This document shows positions 1 through 9,434 of a stretch of 64,000 bases of DNA, piece after piece. The first letter of the stretch is position 1. Each line of letters starts with the position of its first letter. A program made the translations under genes and the position numbers. The notes below the pieces were generated by a model. That model made no database searches. It was not told the DNA's origin and saw nothing but the letters and a program-made list of their open reading frames with translations. Origin of the DNA: Plantago major (taxonomy: Eukaryota; Streptophyta; Magnoliopsida; Lamiales; Plantaginaceae); NCBI GenBank assembly GCA_026545765.1, contig CM048844.1, positions 124,001-188,000 of the forward strand. Direction: 5' to 3'.

Positions 1-2836
1 CCTATTCTACGCACATACTGAACTATTTTGGTTGATTGAACCTCGATTTAAAAACGTATTTCCGAGACCTCTTGTCTTCAATAAAAGTCTAAGGCGGTAG
101 TACACGATTTTTTGTGAAACACTCGATAGAGTTAGTTTGTGTTAAATTTTATTCACATGATAAGGTTTGTGGAATAAAACCTATTCTACGCGCATATTGA
201 ACTATTTTGGTTGATCGAACACCGAATCAAAAACGTATACCAAAGGGGTTAGTAACCGGTTTTTTGTGAAAAGACTCCGTGGAGTTGGTTTGTGTCAAAT
301 TTTATTCACATGACATGGTTTGTGGTATAAAACCTATTCTACGCACATATTGAATTATTTTGGTTGATCGAGACTCAATTTAAAAACGTATTTTCGAGAC
401 CTCTTTTCTTCAATAAAACTCAAAGGGGTTGGTTAGTACACAATTTTTTGTGAAACACTCGATAGAGTTAGTTTGTGTCAACTTTTATTCACAAGATATG
501 GTTTGTGGCATATAACCTATTCTACGCACATATTGAACTATTTTGGTTGATCGAACCTCGAATTAAAAACGTATTTTTGGGACATCAAGTTTTCGAGAAA
601 ACCCAAAGGGGTTAGTACACGGTTTTTGTGAAAACACTCAGTGGGATTAGTTTGTGTCTAATTTTATTCACATGACATGGTTTATGGTATAAAAACTATT
701 CTACGCACATATTGAACTATTTTGGTTGATCGAACCTCGATTTAAAAACGTATTTCCGAGACCTCTTGTCTTCAATAAAAGTCAAAGGGGGTAGTACACG
801 ATTTTTTGTGAAACACTCGATTGAGTTAGTTTGTGTCAAATTTTATTCACATGATATGGTTTGTGGTATGAAACCTATTCTACGCACATATAGAACTATT
901 TTGGTTGATCGAACCTCGATTTAAAATTGTATTTCCGAGACCTCTTGTCTTCAATAAAACTCAAAGAGAGTAGTACGATTTTTGTGAAACACTTTCGATT
1001 GAGTTAGTTTGTGTCAAATTTTATTCACATGATATGGTTTGTGGTATGAAACCTATTCTACTTTTATATAGAACTATTTTGGTTGATCGAACCTCGATTT
1101 AAAAATGTATTTCCGAGAGCTCTTGTCTTCAATAAAACTCAAAGAGGGTAGTACACGATTTTTTGTGAAACACTCGATAGAGTTATTTTGTGTCAAATTT
1201 TATTCACATGATATGGTTTGTGGTATGAAACCTATTCTAAGCACATATAGAACTATTTTGGTTGATCGAACCTCGATTTAAAATTGTATTTCCGAGACCT
1301 CTTGTCTTCAATAAAACTCAAAGAGAGTAGTACACGATTTTTTGTGAAACACTCGATTGAGTTAGTTTGTGTCAAATTTTATTCACATGATATGGTTTGT
1401 GGTATGAAACCTATTCTACGCACATATAGAACTATTTTGGTTGATCGAACCTCGATTTAAAATTGTATTTCCGAGACCTCTTGTCTTCAATAAAACTCAA
1501 AGAGAGTAGTACACGATTTTTGTGAAACACTCGATAGAGTTAGTTTGTGTCAAATTTTATTCACATGATATGGTTTGTGACATAAAACCTATTCTACGCA
1601 CATATTGAACTATTTTGGTTGATCGAACCTCGAATTAAAAACGTATTTTTGGGACATCTAGTTTTCGAGAAAACCCAAAGGGGTTAGTACCGATTTTTGT
1701 GAAAAGACTCCGCGGGGTTAGTTTGTCAAATTTTATTCACCTGACATGGTTTGTAGTATAAAACCTATTCTACGCACATATTGAACTATTTTGGTTGATC
1801 GAACCACGAATTAAAAACGTATTTTTGGGACATCAAGTTTTCGATAAAACCCAAAGGGGTTAGTACACGATTTTTGTGAAAACACTCGATAGAGTTAGTT
1901 TGTGTCTAATTTTATTCACATGACATTGTTTATGGTATAAAAACTATTCTCATTACATATTGAACTATTTTGGTTGATCGAACCTCGATTTAAAAGCGTA
2001 TTTCGAGACCTCTTGTCTTCAATAAAAGTCAAAGGTGGTAGTACACGATTTTTTGTGAAACACTCGATAGAGTTAGTTTGAGTCAAATTTTATTCACATT
2101 ACATGGTTTGTGGTATGAAACCTATTCTACGCACATATAGAACTATTTTGGTTGATCGAACGTCGATTTAAAATTGTATTTCCGAGACCTCTTGTCTTCA
2201 ATAAAACTCAAAGAGGGTAGTACACGATTTTTTGTGAAACACTCGATAGAGTTAGTTTGTGTCAAATTTTATTCACATGATATGGTTTGTGGTATGAAAC
2301 CTATTCTACGCACATATAGAACTATTTTGGTTGATCGAACCTCGATTTAAAAATGTATTTCCGAGAGCTCTTGTCTTCAATAAAACTCAAAGAGGGTAGT
2401 ACACGATTTTTTGTGAAACACTCGATAGAGTTATTTTGTGTCAAATTTTATTCACATGATGTGGTTTGGGGTATGAAACCTATTCTACGCACATATTGAA
2501 CTATTTTGGTTGATCGAACCTCGATTTAAAAACGTATTTCCGAGACCTCTTGTCTTCAATAAAACTCAAAGGGGGTAGTACACGATTTTTTGTAAAACAC
2601 TCGATAGAGTTAGTTTGATTCAAATTTTATTCACATTACATTGTTTGTGGTATGAAACCTATTCTACGCACATATTGAACTATTTTGGTTGAACGAACCT
2701 CGATTTAAAAATGTATTTCCGAGACCTATTGTCTTCAATAAAAGTCAAAGGGGGTAGTACACGATTTTTTGTGAAACACTCGATAGAGTTAGTTTGATTC
2801 AAATTTTATTCACATTACATGGTTTGTGGTTTGAAA
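1..2836. repeat. Higher-order repeat, copy 1 (16 monomers, 2,836 bp)
   Basis: The text starting at base 1 recurs nearly unchanged from 2837, an offset of 2,836 bp. This equals 16 x 179 minus 28, and the 28 bp are accounted for by one monomer with an internal deletion (after CAAAAACGTAT at about 230). Shared rare markers include GTCTAAGGCGG (about 87 and 2923), GATAAGGTTTGTGGAATA and TCGAGACTCAATTT. Most differences between the copies fall in short patches. Confidence 0.85.
217..262. repeat. Deletion-bearing marker monomer
   Basis: Here CACCGAATCAAAAACGTAT runs straight into ACCAAAGGGG. In the full-length version of the same monomer (for example near 28251) about 28 bp containing TTTGGGACATCTAG lie between them. 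The same deletion junction occurs near 3053 and 5174, so it arose once and was copied with the higher-order repeat. It is not seen in the right-hand array, where the marker monomer is full length. Confidence 0.85.
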
Positions 2837-5323
2837 CCTATTCTACGCACATACTGAACTATTTTGGTTGATTGAACCTCGATTTAAAAACGTATTTCCG
2901 AGACCTCTTGTCTTCAATAAAAGTCTAAGGCGGTAGTACACGATTTTTTGTGAAACACTCGATAGAGTTAGTTTGTGTTAAATTTTATTCACATGATAAG
3001 GTTTGTGGAATAAAACCTATTCTACGCGCATATTGAACTATTTTGGTTGATCGAACACCGAATCAAAAACGTATACCAAAGGGGTTAGTAACCGGTTTTT
3101 TGTGAAAAGACTCCGTGGAGTTGGTTTGTGTCAAATTTTATTCACATGACATGGTTTGTGGTATAAAACCTATTCTACGCACATATTGAATTATTTTGGT
3201 TGATCGAGACTCAATTTAAAAACGTATTTTCGAGACCTCTTTTCTTCAATAAAACTCAAAGGGGTTGGTTAGTACACAATTTTTTGTGAAACACTCGATA
3301 GAGTTAGTTTGTGTCAACTTTTATTCACAAGATATGGTTTGTGGCATATAACCTATTCTACACATATTGAACTATTTTGGTTGATCGAACCTCGAATTAA
3401 AAGCGTATTTTGGGACATCAAGTTTTGAGAAAACCGAAGGGGTTAGTACACGGTTTTTGTGAAAACACTCAGTGGGATTAGTTTGTGTCTAATTTTATTC
3501 ACATGACATGGTTTATGGTATAAAAACTATTCTACGCACATATTGAACTATTTTGGTTGATCGAACCTCGATTTAAAAACGTATTTCCGAGACCTCTTGT
3601 CTTCAATAAAAGTCAAAGGGGGTAGTACACGATTTTTTGTGAAACACTCGATTGAGTTAGTTTGTGTCAAATTTTATTCACATGATATGGTTTGTGGTAT
3701 GAAACCTATTCTACGCACATATAGAACTATTTTGGTTGATCGAACCTCGATTTAAAATTGTATTTCCGAGACCTCTTGTCTTCAATAAAACACAAAGAGA
3801 GTAGTACACGATTTTTTGTGAAACACTCGATTGAGTTAGTTTGTGTCAAATTTTATTCACATGATATAGTTTGTGGTATGAAACCTATTCTACGCACATA
3901 TAGAACTATTTTGGTTGATCGAACCTCGATTTAAAATTGTATTTCCGAGACCTCTTGTCTTCAATAAAACTCAAAGGGGGTAGTACACGATTTTTTGTGA
4001 AACACTCGATAGAGTTATTTTGTGTCAAATTTTATTCACATGATATGGTTTGGGTATGAAACCTATTCTACGCACATATTGAACTATTTTGGTTGATCGA
4101 ACCTCGATTTAAAAACGTATTTCCGAGACCTCTTGTCTTCAATAAAACTCAAAGGGGGTAGTACACGATTTTTTGTGAAACACTCGATAAAGTTAGTTTG
4201 TGTCAAATTTTATTCACATGATATGGTTTGTGGTATGAAACCTATTCTACGCACATATAGAACTATTATGGTTGATCGAACCACGATTTAAAATTGTATT
4301 TCCGAGACCTCTTGTCTTCAATAAAACTCAAAGAGAGTAGTACACGATTTTTTGTGAAACACTCGATTGAGTTAGTTTGTGTCAAATTTTATTCACATGA
4401 TATGGTTTGTGGTATGAAACCTATTCTAAGCACATATAGAACTATTTTGGTTGATCGAACCTCGATTTAAAATTGTATTTCCGAGACCTCTTGTCTTCAA
4501 TAAAACTCAAAGAGGGTAGTACACGATTTTTTGTGAAACACTCGATAGAGTTATTTTGTGTCAAATTTTATTCACATGATATGGTTTGGGGTATGAAACC
4601 TATTCTACTTTATATTGAACTATTTTGGTTGATCGAACCTCGATTTAAAAATGTATTTCCGAGACCTCTTGTCTTCAATAAAACTCAAAGGGGGTAGTAC
4701 ACGATTTTTTATGAAACACTCGATAGAGTTAGTTTGATTCAAATTTTATTCACATTACATGGTTTGTGGTATGAAACCTATTCTACGCACATATTGAACT
4801 ATTTTGGTTGATCGAACCTCGATTTAAAAACGTATTTCCAAGACCTCTTGTCTTCAATAAAAGTCAAAGGGGGTAGTACACGATTTTTTGTGAAACACTC
4901 GATAGAGTTAGTTTGATTCAAATTTTATTCACATTACATGGTTTGTGGTATGAAACCTATTCTACCTTTTTATCTTGAACTATTTTGGTTGATCGAACCT
5001 CGATTTAAAAACGTATTTCTGAGACCTCTTGTCTTCAATAAAAGTCAAAGGAGGTAGTACACGATTTTTTGTGAAACACTCGATAGAGTTAGTTTGTGTT
5101 AAATTTTATTCACATGATAAGGTTTGTGGAATAAAACCTATTCTACGCGCATATTGAACTATTTTGGTTGATCGAACACCGAATCAAAAACGTATACCAA
5201 AGGGGTTAGTACCGTTTTTGTGAAAAAGACTCAAGTGGTTAGTTTGTGTCAAATTTTATTCACATGACATGGTTTGTGGTATAAAACCTATTCTACGCAC
5301 ATATTGAACTATTTTGGTTGATC
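2837..5323. repeat. Higher-order repeat, copy 2 and start of copy 3 (interrupted)
   Basis: It follows copy 1 for more than 1 kb. The marker monomers return at 5091 (AGTTTGTGTT variant) and 5174 (CACCGAATC variant), 2,121 bp after their copy-2 positions. That is 12 x 179 minus the same 28-bp deletion, so the period changes from 16 to 12 monomers. Copy 3 is interrupted by the LTR element and continues at 19464. Confidence 0.75.
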
Positions 5324-5328
5324 GAGCC
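5324..5328. repeat. Target-site duplication, left (GAGCC)
   Basis: Five bases before the LTR terminal TG read GAGCC; five bases after the other LTR read TAGCC. Four of five match, as expected for a 5-bp gypsy target duplication with one later change or error. Joining the flanks restores a normal monomer (ATCGA, then CTCAATTTAAAA), which supports simple integration into the satellite. Confidence 0.75.
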
Positions 5329-5485
5329 TGTTGGGGGTCTAACTCCACAATCACTTAGATTTATTTAACTCTCCCAAATGGTACAAAGATGAGAGGCTCC
5401 TTGCTAGGTGAGGATCGAAGCGTAAGAACCAGCTGCCGACTACTCCGGTAAGGACCTGCACACTTGAGTGGGGGGGGGGTTAGTG

Positions 5486-5511
5486 CCCGGTTTGCTAAGT
5501 GTCAAACCGGG
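5486..5511 (-). other. Perfect 9-bp hairpin in the LTR (3' copy)
   Basis: CCCGGTTTG and CAAACCGGG flank the 8-nt loop CTAAGTGT, a perfect inverted repeat. It lies downstream of the predicted start site on the minus strand, in the R/U5 part, so it would be in the RNA. A role in RNA 3'-end formation, dimerisation or packaging is possible but not shown. It sits beside a 10-G run. Confidence 0.7.
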
Positions 5512-5631
5512 ATGAGACTTTACTCGAGAGTGACTGCGGATCGACTCTGTATAGTGCTCGTGATGTGACTAGCGAGAAGACTTGTTCGAAGTGACTTACT
5601 TGGTTTCCCCTTTGCTTAGGGATATGTGCCC

Positions 5632-5639
5632 TATTTATA
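5632..5639 (-). promoter_or_regulatory. TATA box in 3' LTR
   Basis: The minus strand reads TATAAATA within CCTATAAATAGGG. This copy lies in the 3' LTR, so it would drive transcription out of the element into the left satellite if active. The identical motif in the 5' LTR would drive the genomic RNA. Transcription would start about 30 bp downstream, near 5605. Predicted from motif only. Confidence 0.6.
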
Positions 5640-6272
5640 GGCTACCATTGAGATGGAAGGCCTTGCTAGGATTGCGCCATGTGTACGGCTAGGATTGAGC
5701 CACCAATGCTAAGATGAGGCCCATAGCCCAATAGTGAAGCTTTGGCCCATGCCATCTTGGGCTTTAGGGGTAATTTGGTCATTATTGGGAGAGTTCTTGA
5801 GGATGTGCCAGAGTCTGCCGAGATCTCAGGTTCGGAGGGGTCGGTGGGATGTCGATCCGGACGATGCACAGTTGTCGACTGAGGAAGTTCCTCTGTCATC
5901 CAACTCTTAGATTCGGAGCTCATGGGTTCGGACATCTCACTCTTTAGTGCGCACTTGCTTGGTAGCCTATGAGATGGTCATCTTTGGATCCGAGTTAACT
6001 TAGTATCAGTCTTTGGGTCGGAGAGGTCTTGACTTAGCACTATGCTCCTTTCGGGAGGCTCGGACCACGGTGGGTCGGATCTAGGTTCCGGTCGGCCTTG
6101 CGGTCCTAATCCTTTGTCCCTTTCTTTCAGGGTGGGTCGGACCATAGGTGGTCTGCCCGGATCGGTCCATTGGCTCAGACATAAGTGCCTCGGATCCATT
6201 GGATGACTTGGGATGCCTTAGGATTCGCTCCTAGGTCCTTTATGACGGATTGGACATATTTCCGTATCAACA

Positions 6273-6908
6273 TATGTCCCCCTAGTTTCCAAGTATCTTA
6301 GTAGAAGATAGTTGTGGAACTATTGTTTTGGGAAGCTGTTTTGAGGAAAAGAATTCGTTCTCCAGTCCAATCCGTTTCGATCCCGATGAAAAAAAGGTGT
6401 ACTCCGTACTTCGTGTGGCCATTGACTTAGTCTCTCTCCCCCCCCCCCTTTTTTCTTTTCTAAAACATCGTTGCCATCCGAGGGAGAAGGTTCGAAGAGC
6501 AACGAACTGAAGAAAAAAGAAAAAAGGGTATTTGTAATGGAGACTAAGTTTAGGCTCCGAACATCGGTAGTGTACCTTTGATGAGCTACGGTGGCGGACC
6601 GTAGGTGTGTGTCCCGTCCGAACCAGGCTTTGTGGTTGCGGGAAGGTCAGAAGGGTAATCGCTCGAGTATACGAGGTTCCTTGTGTGGACAAGTTATCTT
6701 TGGTGATAAGCAGGCGTCGAAAAGATGATACTCGGAGCTCTCGTGTTGTCGGCCTTGAGAGAGTTGTTGTATTCATATATCCAAGAGGTAAATTCGTTGT
6801 ACCCATTCGTCATTTCACTTGGTATAATTGTACTATACCGTTGGATGGTTCTTGATCGATTGGAGATTAAATCCGAAAAATCGACGGTTGGAGTTCGATA
6901 TAGCCCTC
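6273..6908. other. Element spacer next to the 3' LTR; polypurine stretch and inverted repeat
   Basis: No convincing gene is seen in this 636-bp stretch; the open frames overlapping it (for example minus 6806-6282) show no domain or codon signal I recognise. On the minus strand 6431-6461 is an unbroken 31-nt purine run with 11 Gs, a second polypurine stretch besides the one at the LTR. Its plus-strand part CCCTTTTTTCTTTT (6446-6459) is matched by the reverse complement at 6515-6528, giving a 14-bp inverted repeat with a loop of about 55 nt. The right end leads into the TATA box at 6909. Confidence 0.6.
6276..6284 (-). other. Polypurine tract
   Basis: The minus strand reads AGGGGGACATA immediately before the LTR start TGTTGATACGG. 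A purine run right against the 3' LTR is the expected plus-strand primer for reverse transcription. It supports the minus orientation independently of the coding domains. Confidence 0.8.
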
Positions 6909-6916
6909 TATAAATA
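6909..6916 (+). promoter_or_regulatory. TATA box of the antisense gene
   Basis: TATAAATA within CCCTCTATAAATAGAGG, a strong plant-type core promoter on the plus strand, opposite to gag-pol. A start near 6940-6950 would give a leader reaching a donor-like CAAGTAAGT at 7063-7070 and an acceptor-like TTCCCTAG at 7322-7329. Those spacings fit a first non-coding exon and a leader intron of about 265 bp. It is the best evidence that the spacer is an antisense transcription unit rather than dead sequence. Confidence 0.65.
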
Positions 6917-7064
6917 GAGGTTGGCGCTTCATTTCTCATCGTTTAGAGAGAATTTTTGCATTCAGTACATCGAAGCAACTACCAATCCGAAGCGAGCAAA
7001 GAGCGGTTGAAGCGCGTGATCTTGTCTTGAGTCAAGTCACTTCTTTCCAATCATCCGAGTCCAA

Positions 7065-7329
7065 GTAAGTTCACTTGTCTCGTCTTATGATTAAATCATC
7101 TCTGTTGTCTTTCATCTTCAAGTTACTCGGATGTATGCTTATGATGTGTAGTATAGTTGATAACCAATCGTACTTGATATTGACTAACACCGAATAAGTG
7201 TAATCTTGACTCGAACTAAGCGTGCGAGTAAGTTGCTAGTTTTGGTTTTAAGTTGGCCACTTTAATATACATAAGCGACCTCTCGGTTGCCATCTTAGAG
7301 CTTACGATATTGCTTTCTCCTTTCCCTAG
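7065..7329 (+). other. Probable leader intron of the antisense gene
   Basis: The donor context CAA/GTAAGT at 7062-7070 and an acceptor after a pyrimidine-rich run, TTTCCCTAG, ending at 7329 bound a T-rich stretch with no long plus-strand frame. An ATG occurs one base past the acceptor (7331), but its frame stops after three codons. The true start is therefore elsewhere, or the sequence is damaged there. Splicing is predicted from motifs only. Confidence 0.45.
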
Positions 7330-7368
7330 GATGTCCGAGTGATAGCCAAAACCGATCCAAGGTGAGGA

Positions 7369-7735
7369 TATGACTCGGCGACATCCTTAACCGATAGCTC
7401 GGAGATTGAGATCGTGGATGATGATGTTACGGAGGTGGGGCAAGCGCCATCCGAGTCGGGAAGAGCCCGAGGTAAGTTCCTTACTTTGGTTAGTTGTTCG
7501 ATTACGGTCCTCCGAGGCATCCGGATTACTGCGAGTGTCGCATATGCGAGTTATTATGGCGGCTCGAGACAAGCTCGCGAGTTATAGGAACTTCGTCGCC
7601 GGGTGGCGAGAATCGAACTTCGATAGAGATCCGTGCTTTAATTCGCACCTAGGTTATAACTTTAGGAGTAATCCTAATCGAGTCCCGTTCGTTCCGGATC
7701 ATGCGCCAACTATCGAGGAAGTGCATGATACTTGA
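7369..7735 (+). pseudogene. Antisense gene, N-terminal acidic segment and following exon
   Basis: One frame from about 7369 reads DSATSLTDSSEIEIVDDDV and continues to a consensus donor, CCCGAG/GTAAGT (intron from 7472). A possible acceptor ends at 7550 (CATATGCGAG), after which IMAARDKLASYRNFVAGW... stays open to a stop at 7733-7735. That gives an intron of about 79 bp. I recognise no domain. An acidic low-complexity N-terminus ahead of the conserved part is common in this antisense family. The exact exon borders are uncertain. Confidence 0.4.
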
Positions 7736-8080
7736 GCGCCTCCAACTTGAGCATCTTGGAAGAGGGTGAGGAGGATCGTGTGCAAATTCTTGCTCCTATC
7801 CGATTGTTGTAGAGTTAAGCGTCCTCATCCGGGAAGATGAGGTGGAGGAAGATGTCGGGGCCAAGATTACAGTTCGAAGAGGAAGAAGGTGCGAGCCTTC
7901 CGCTAATGTGCTCGTAGAAAGCTTCTTGGGCAAGCGAGTCGGAGGGTGGTGAGGAAGAGCGTCCGGAGGCGAGGAAGGGTGAGGGCGTTTTCCAAGTGAA
8001 GTTCCTCGGTCTAGAGATCAGGTCACTCACCCCAATCCGGAGGCGAGTTAAATGAAGATGGTACTCTGCCTACTTGTGCC

Positions 8081-8722
8081 TCAACCATCCGAGCCGAAGT
8101 GGATGAGCTCCGGAGAAGATATGAGATCCACGAGTGTGGAGATTCTCATCCGGACGAATCTCATGCTTTTACAATCCGCCTCAAGGCTACATGTCCGTCT
8201 ATGAGATAAGTCTTCATTCGGGTGGCGGCTACCGTATCGTCTGAGTTTACGGAGATTTTGAGCAGCATGGGTTTGAGTCCGCATCGATCATCCCAACTCC
8301 CTCGGAAACTTGATGTGCTTGGTGCTATGTAAATATAAAGGCATTCGCTTAACCGACAATTTCCGTAAATTGTTCAATATTAGTGTTAGTAGTAGGAACA
8401 CTTGGTTCTATACATTCGTATGTCGCCAGCATACACATTTTCGTTGATCCCTTGTCCTCGTTGGGAATCGAATGGTTCAAGAGGTACATTTTGTCCGTCG
8501 GCTCTGAAGCCCGGCAATCCAAGCGGAGAGGCCACGTGGCATTTCGAGAAGAAGTTCTTCGGGGTAATTTGCGGATTGAAGCCACCGCTCGAACATCCTT
8601 GTGGATCTGGCGTTCCATCGTCGAGCCGGAGAAGTACTTCTTCCGAGGTTTGATATGTCAGCCTCTGCCTTTCTTGGCCGGCTTGTCCGAGCCAAGTTTT
8701 TGTGGCGACATGGATGATTTGA
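8081..8722 (+). pseudogene. Antisense gene, conserved domain region (Transposase_28-like)
   Basis: Fragments in different frames line up in the order expected for this family. A helix reads VDELRRRYEI and is followed by an IRLKATCPSMR stretch (8084-8212). Next comes SEFTEILSSMGLSPHRSSQL (about 8239-8300), then NTWFYTFVCR (about 8395-8427), then GIEWFKRYILSVGSEA (8464-8511). The element 'W-F plus aromatic, then G-x-x-W-K-x-x-F/Y-x-x-V' is typical of the family core. Stops and frame changes separate the fragments, so this copy cannot encode the whole domain as written. A donor GTAAGT follows at 8723. The similarity is modest and judged by eye. Confidence 0.4.
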
Positions 8723-8800
8723 GTAAGTGGTTTCTCTCTACCTCTGATTGGTTGTCCGAATTGGTTATGCATTTATCGACTATATGATTATTATTTGTAG
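8723..8800 (+). other. Possible 78-bp intron of the antisense gene
   Basis: The donor TTGA/GTAAGT at 8719-8728 and acceptor TATTTGTAG ending at 8800 enclose a T-rich segment (TTTCTCTCTACC...TTATT). Size and composition fit a short plant intron. It lies between the conserved-domain fragments and the linker, where introns would have to be removed for a continuous product. Confidence 0.45.
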
Positions 8801-8952
8801 ATTCTTTTGTATCTTGCAACTTATTGTGATTCGGATGTGCGACTTTACGGTTCGGTATACGATGTCGACCATGCGGGCTGAAGCGTCAACAAAGCGCCAT
8901 AGCGGAAGGAGTTGGCGAGAGGTTCTCGGACCAGATTATCAAGACGTCCACC

Positions 8953-9168
8953 GTGCTCCCGATGAACGAGCCAAGGAATGCTGCTGTGTTCCGAGCGGAG
9001 GAGTCTCGGAGAGCTGCGGCGGGCGAAGAGGCCCAAACCATCCCTACTCCAGACAAGGGTAAGGTGGTCGCAACTAAGGGCTCGAAGAAGCCTCCGAGAT
9101 CCGTGTCGCGAGATCCTCCCGCAAGCGGATCGAGCGCTGCGGCTCCAAAAAGCGCTCTTGAAGGTTGA
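8953..9168 (+). pseudogene. Antisense gene, Pro/Ala/Lys-rich linker
   Basis: A 71-codon open stretch reads ...RAEESRRAAAGEEAQTIP, then KGKVVATKGSKKPPRS and DPPASGSSAAAPKSALEG. It is low-complexity, basic and unstructured in character, with no domain recognised. It sits between the conserved region and the coiled coil, as linkers do in this antisense family. A frame from 9252 to a donor GTGAGT at 9289 (AELTAAQRK) may carry the link to the next part. Confidence 0.4.
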
Positions 9169-9434
9169 ATCCTCCGCCAAGAAGGGCAAGGGAAAGGTGG
9201 GCGAAGCCGGGCTGAGCCGGATCTTTGAAGTGGCTCGGTTGGTTCTTTGCTAGAGCGAATTGCGGAGTTAACTGCCGCTCAGCGCAAAGTGAGTTTTAAG
9301 CTTTCCGTTGGTTTCGCATCTTTCTGTGATTCGGAGGTGTCTAACGCTTCTGATATTCCATTTTTGTTTTCCGCTTGCTACTTCTGTTGAAGCATGCTCC
9401 TTGGTGGCCGGAGGCTACCACGAAGAAGATCTAG

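Larger units (their letters stand above)
1..5323. repeat. Satellite array, left part (about 30 monomers of 179 bp)
   Basis: Head-to-tail monomers; two successive TTGATCGAACC-type starts at 2510 and 2689 give a period of 179 bp. Each monomer runs through TTGATCGAACCTCGATTTAA, CGTATTTCCGAGACC, TCTTCAATAAAA, a G-rich step, GTAGTACACGATTTTTTGTG, ACTCGATAGAGT, TTTTATTCACATGA, GGTTTGTGG, ACCTATTCTACGCAC and TGAACTATTTTGG. The length and uniform head-to-tail order fit a plant centromeric satellite. That is inference: I do not recognise the family and no CENH3 data are available. The array begins outside the window and is cut at 5323/5324 by the retrotransposon; the interrupted monomer resumes at 19464. 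No gene is present here. Confidence 0.97.
5329..6272 (-). repeat. 3' LTR (944 bp)
   Basis: A direct repeat of 18498-19458 in the same orientation. On the minus strand it begins TGTTGATACGG and ends CCCCCAACA. It follows the polypurine tract, so it is the 3' LTR. The part at 5329-5845 is nearly identical to the other LTR (changes near 5393 and 5692; G-run of 10 versus 12). From about 5847 to 6180 differences cluster, mostly small losses around CCG, GGG and CAG. Short plus-strand GGCCCA or GCCCA words near 5719-5750 resemble plant site II promoter elements. Confidence 0.95.

Noticed and set aside
4473..4697. Short open frame in the left satellite (and dozens of similar ones from 31857 to 63934)
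   Set aside because: They are one frame of the satellite monomer, broken whenever monomer length is not a multiple of three. They have no start context, no homology I recognise and no codon bias, and many begin with TTG or GTG rather than ATG.
1..5323. CRISPR array
   Set aside because: The repeats are contiguous 179-bp units with no unique spacers, and the context is a plant genome.
1..5323. Match to the Arabidopsis 178-bp centromere repeat
   Set aside because: The monomer length is close, but I see none of the sequence blocks I remember from that repeat; similar length alone is not homology.
5470..5479. G-run as a G-quadruplex
   Set aside because: It is a single run of 10-12 Gs without further G-tracts nearby. 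It is more likely a length-unstable homopolymer.
6282..6806. Minus-strand 174-codon frame near the 3' LTR
   Set aside because: It spans the homopolymer tracts and the inverted repeat, shows no domain, and lies in the usual untranslated spacer of the element.
8386..8772. Minus-strand 128-codon frame in the spacer
   Set aside because: It overlaps the better supported plus-strand domain region and shows no recognisable motif.
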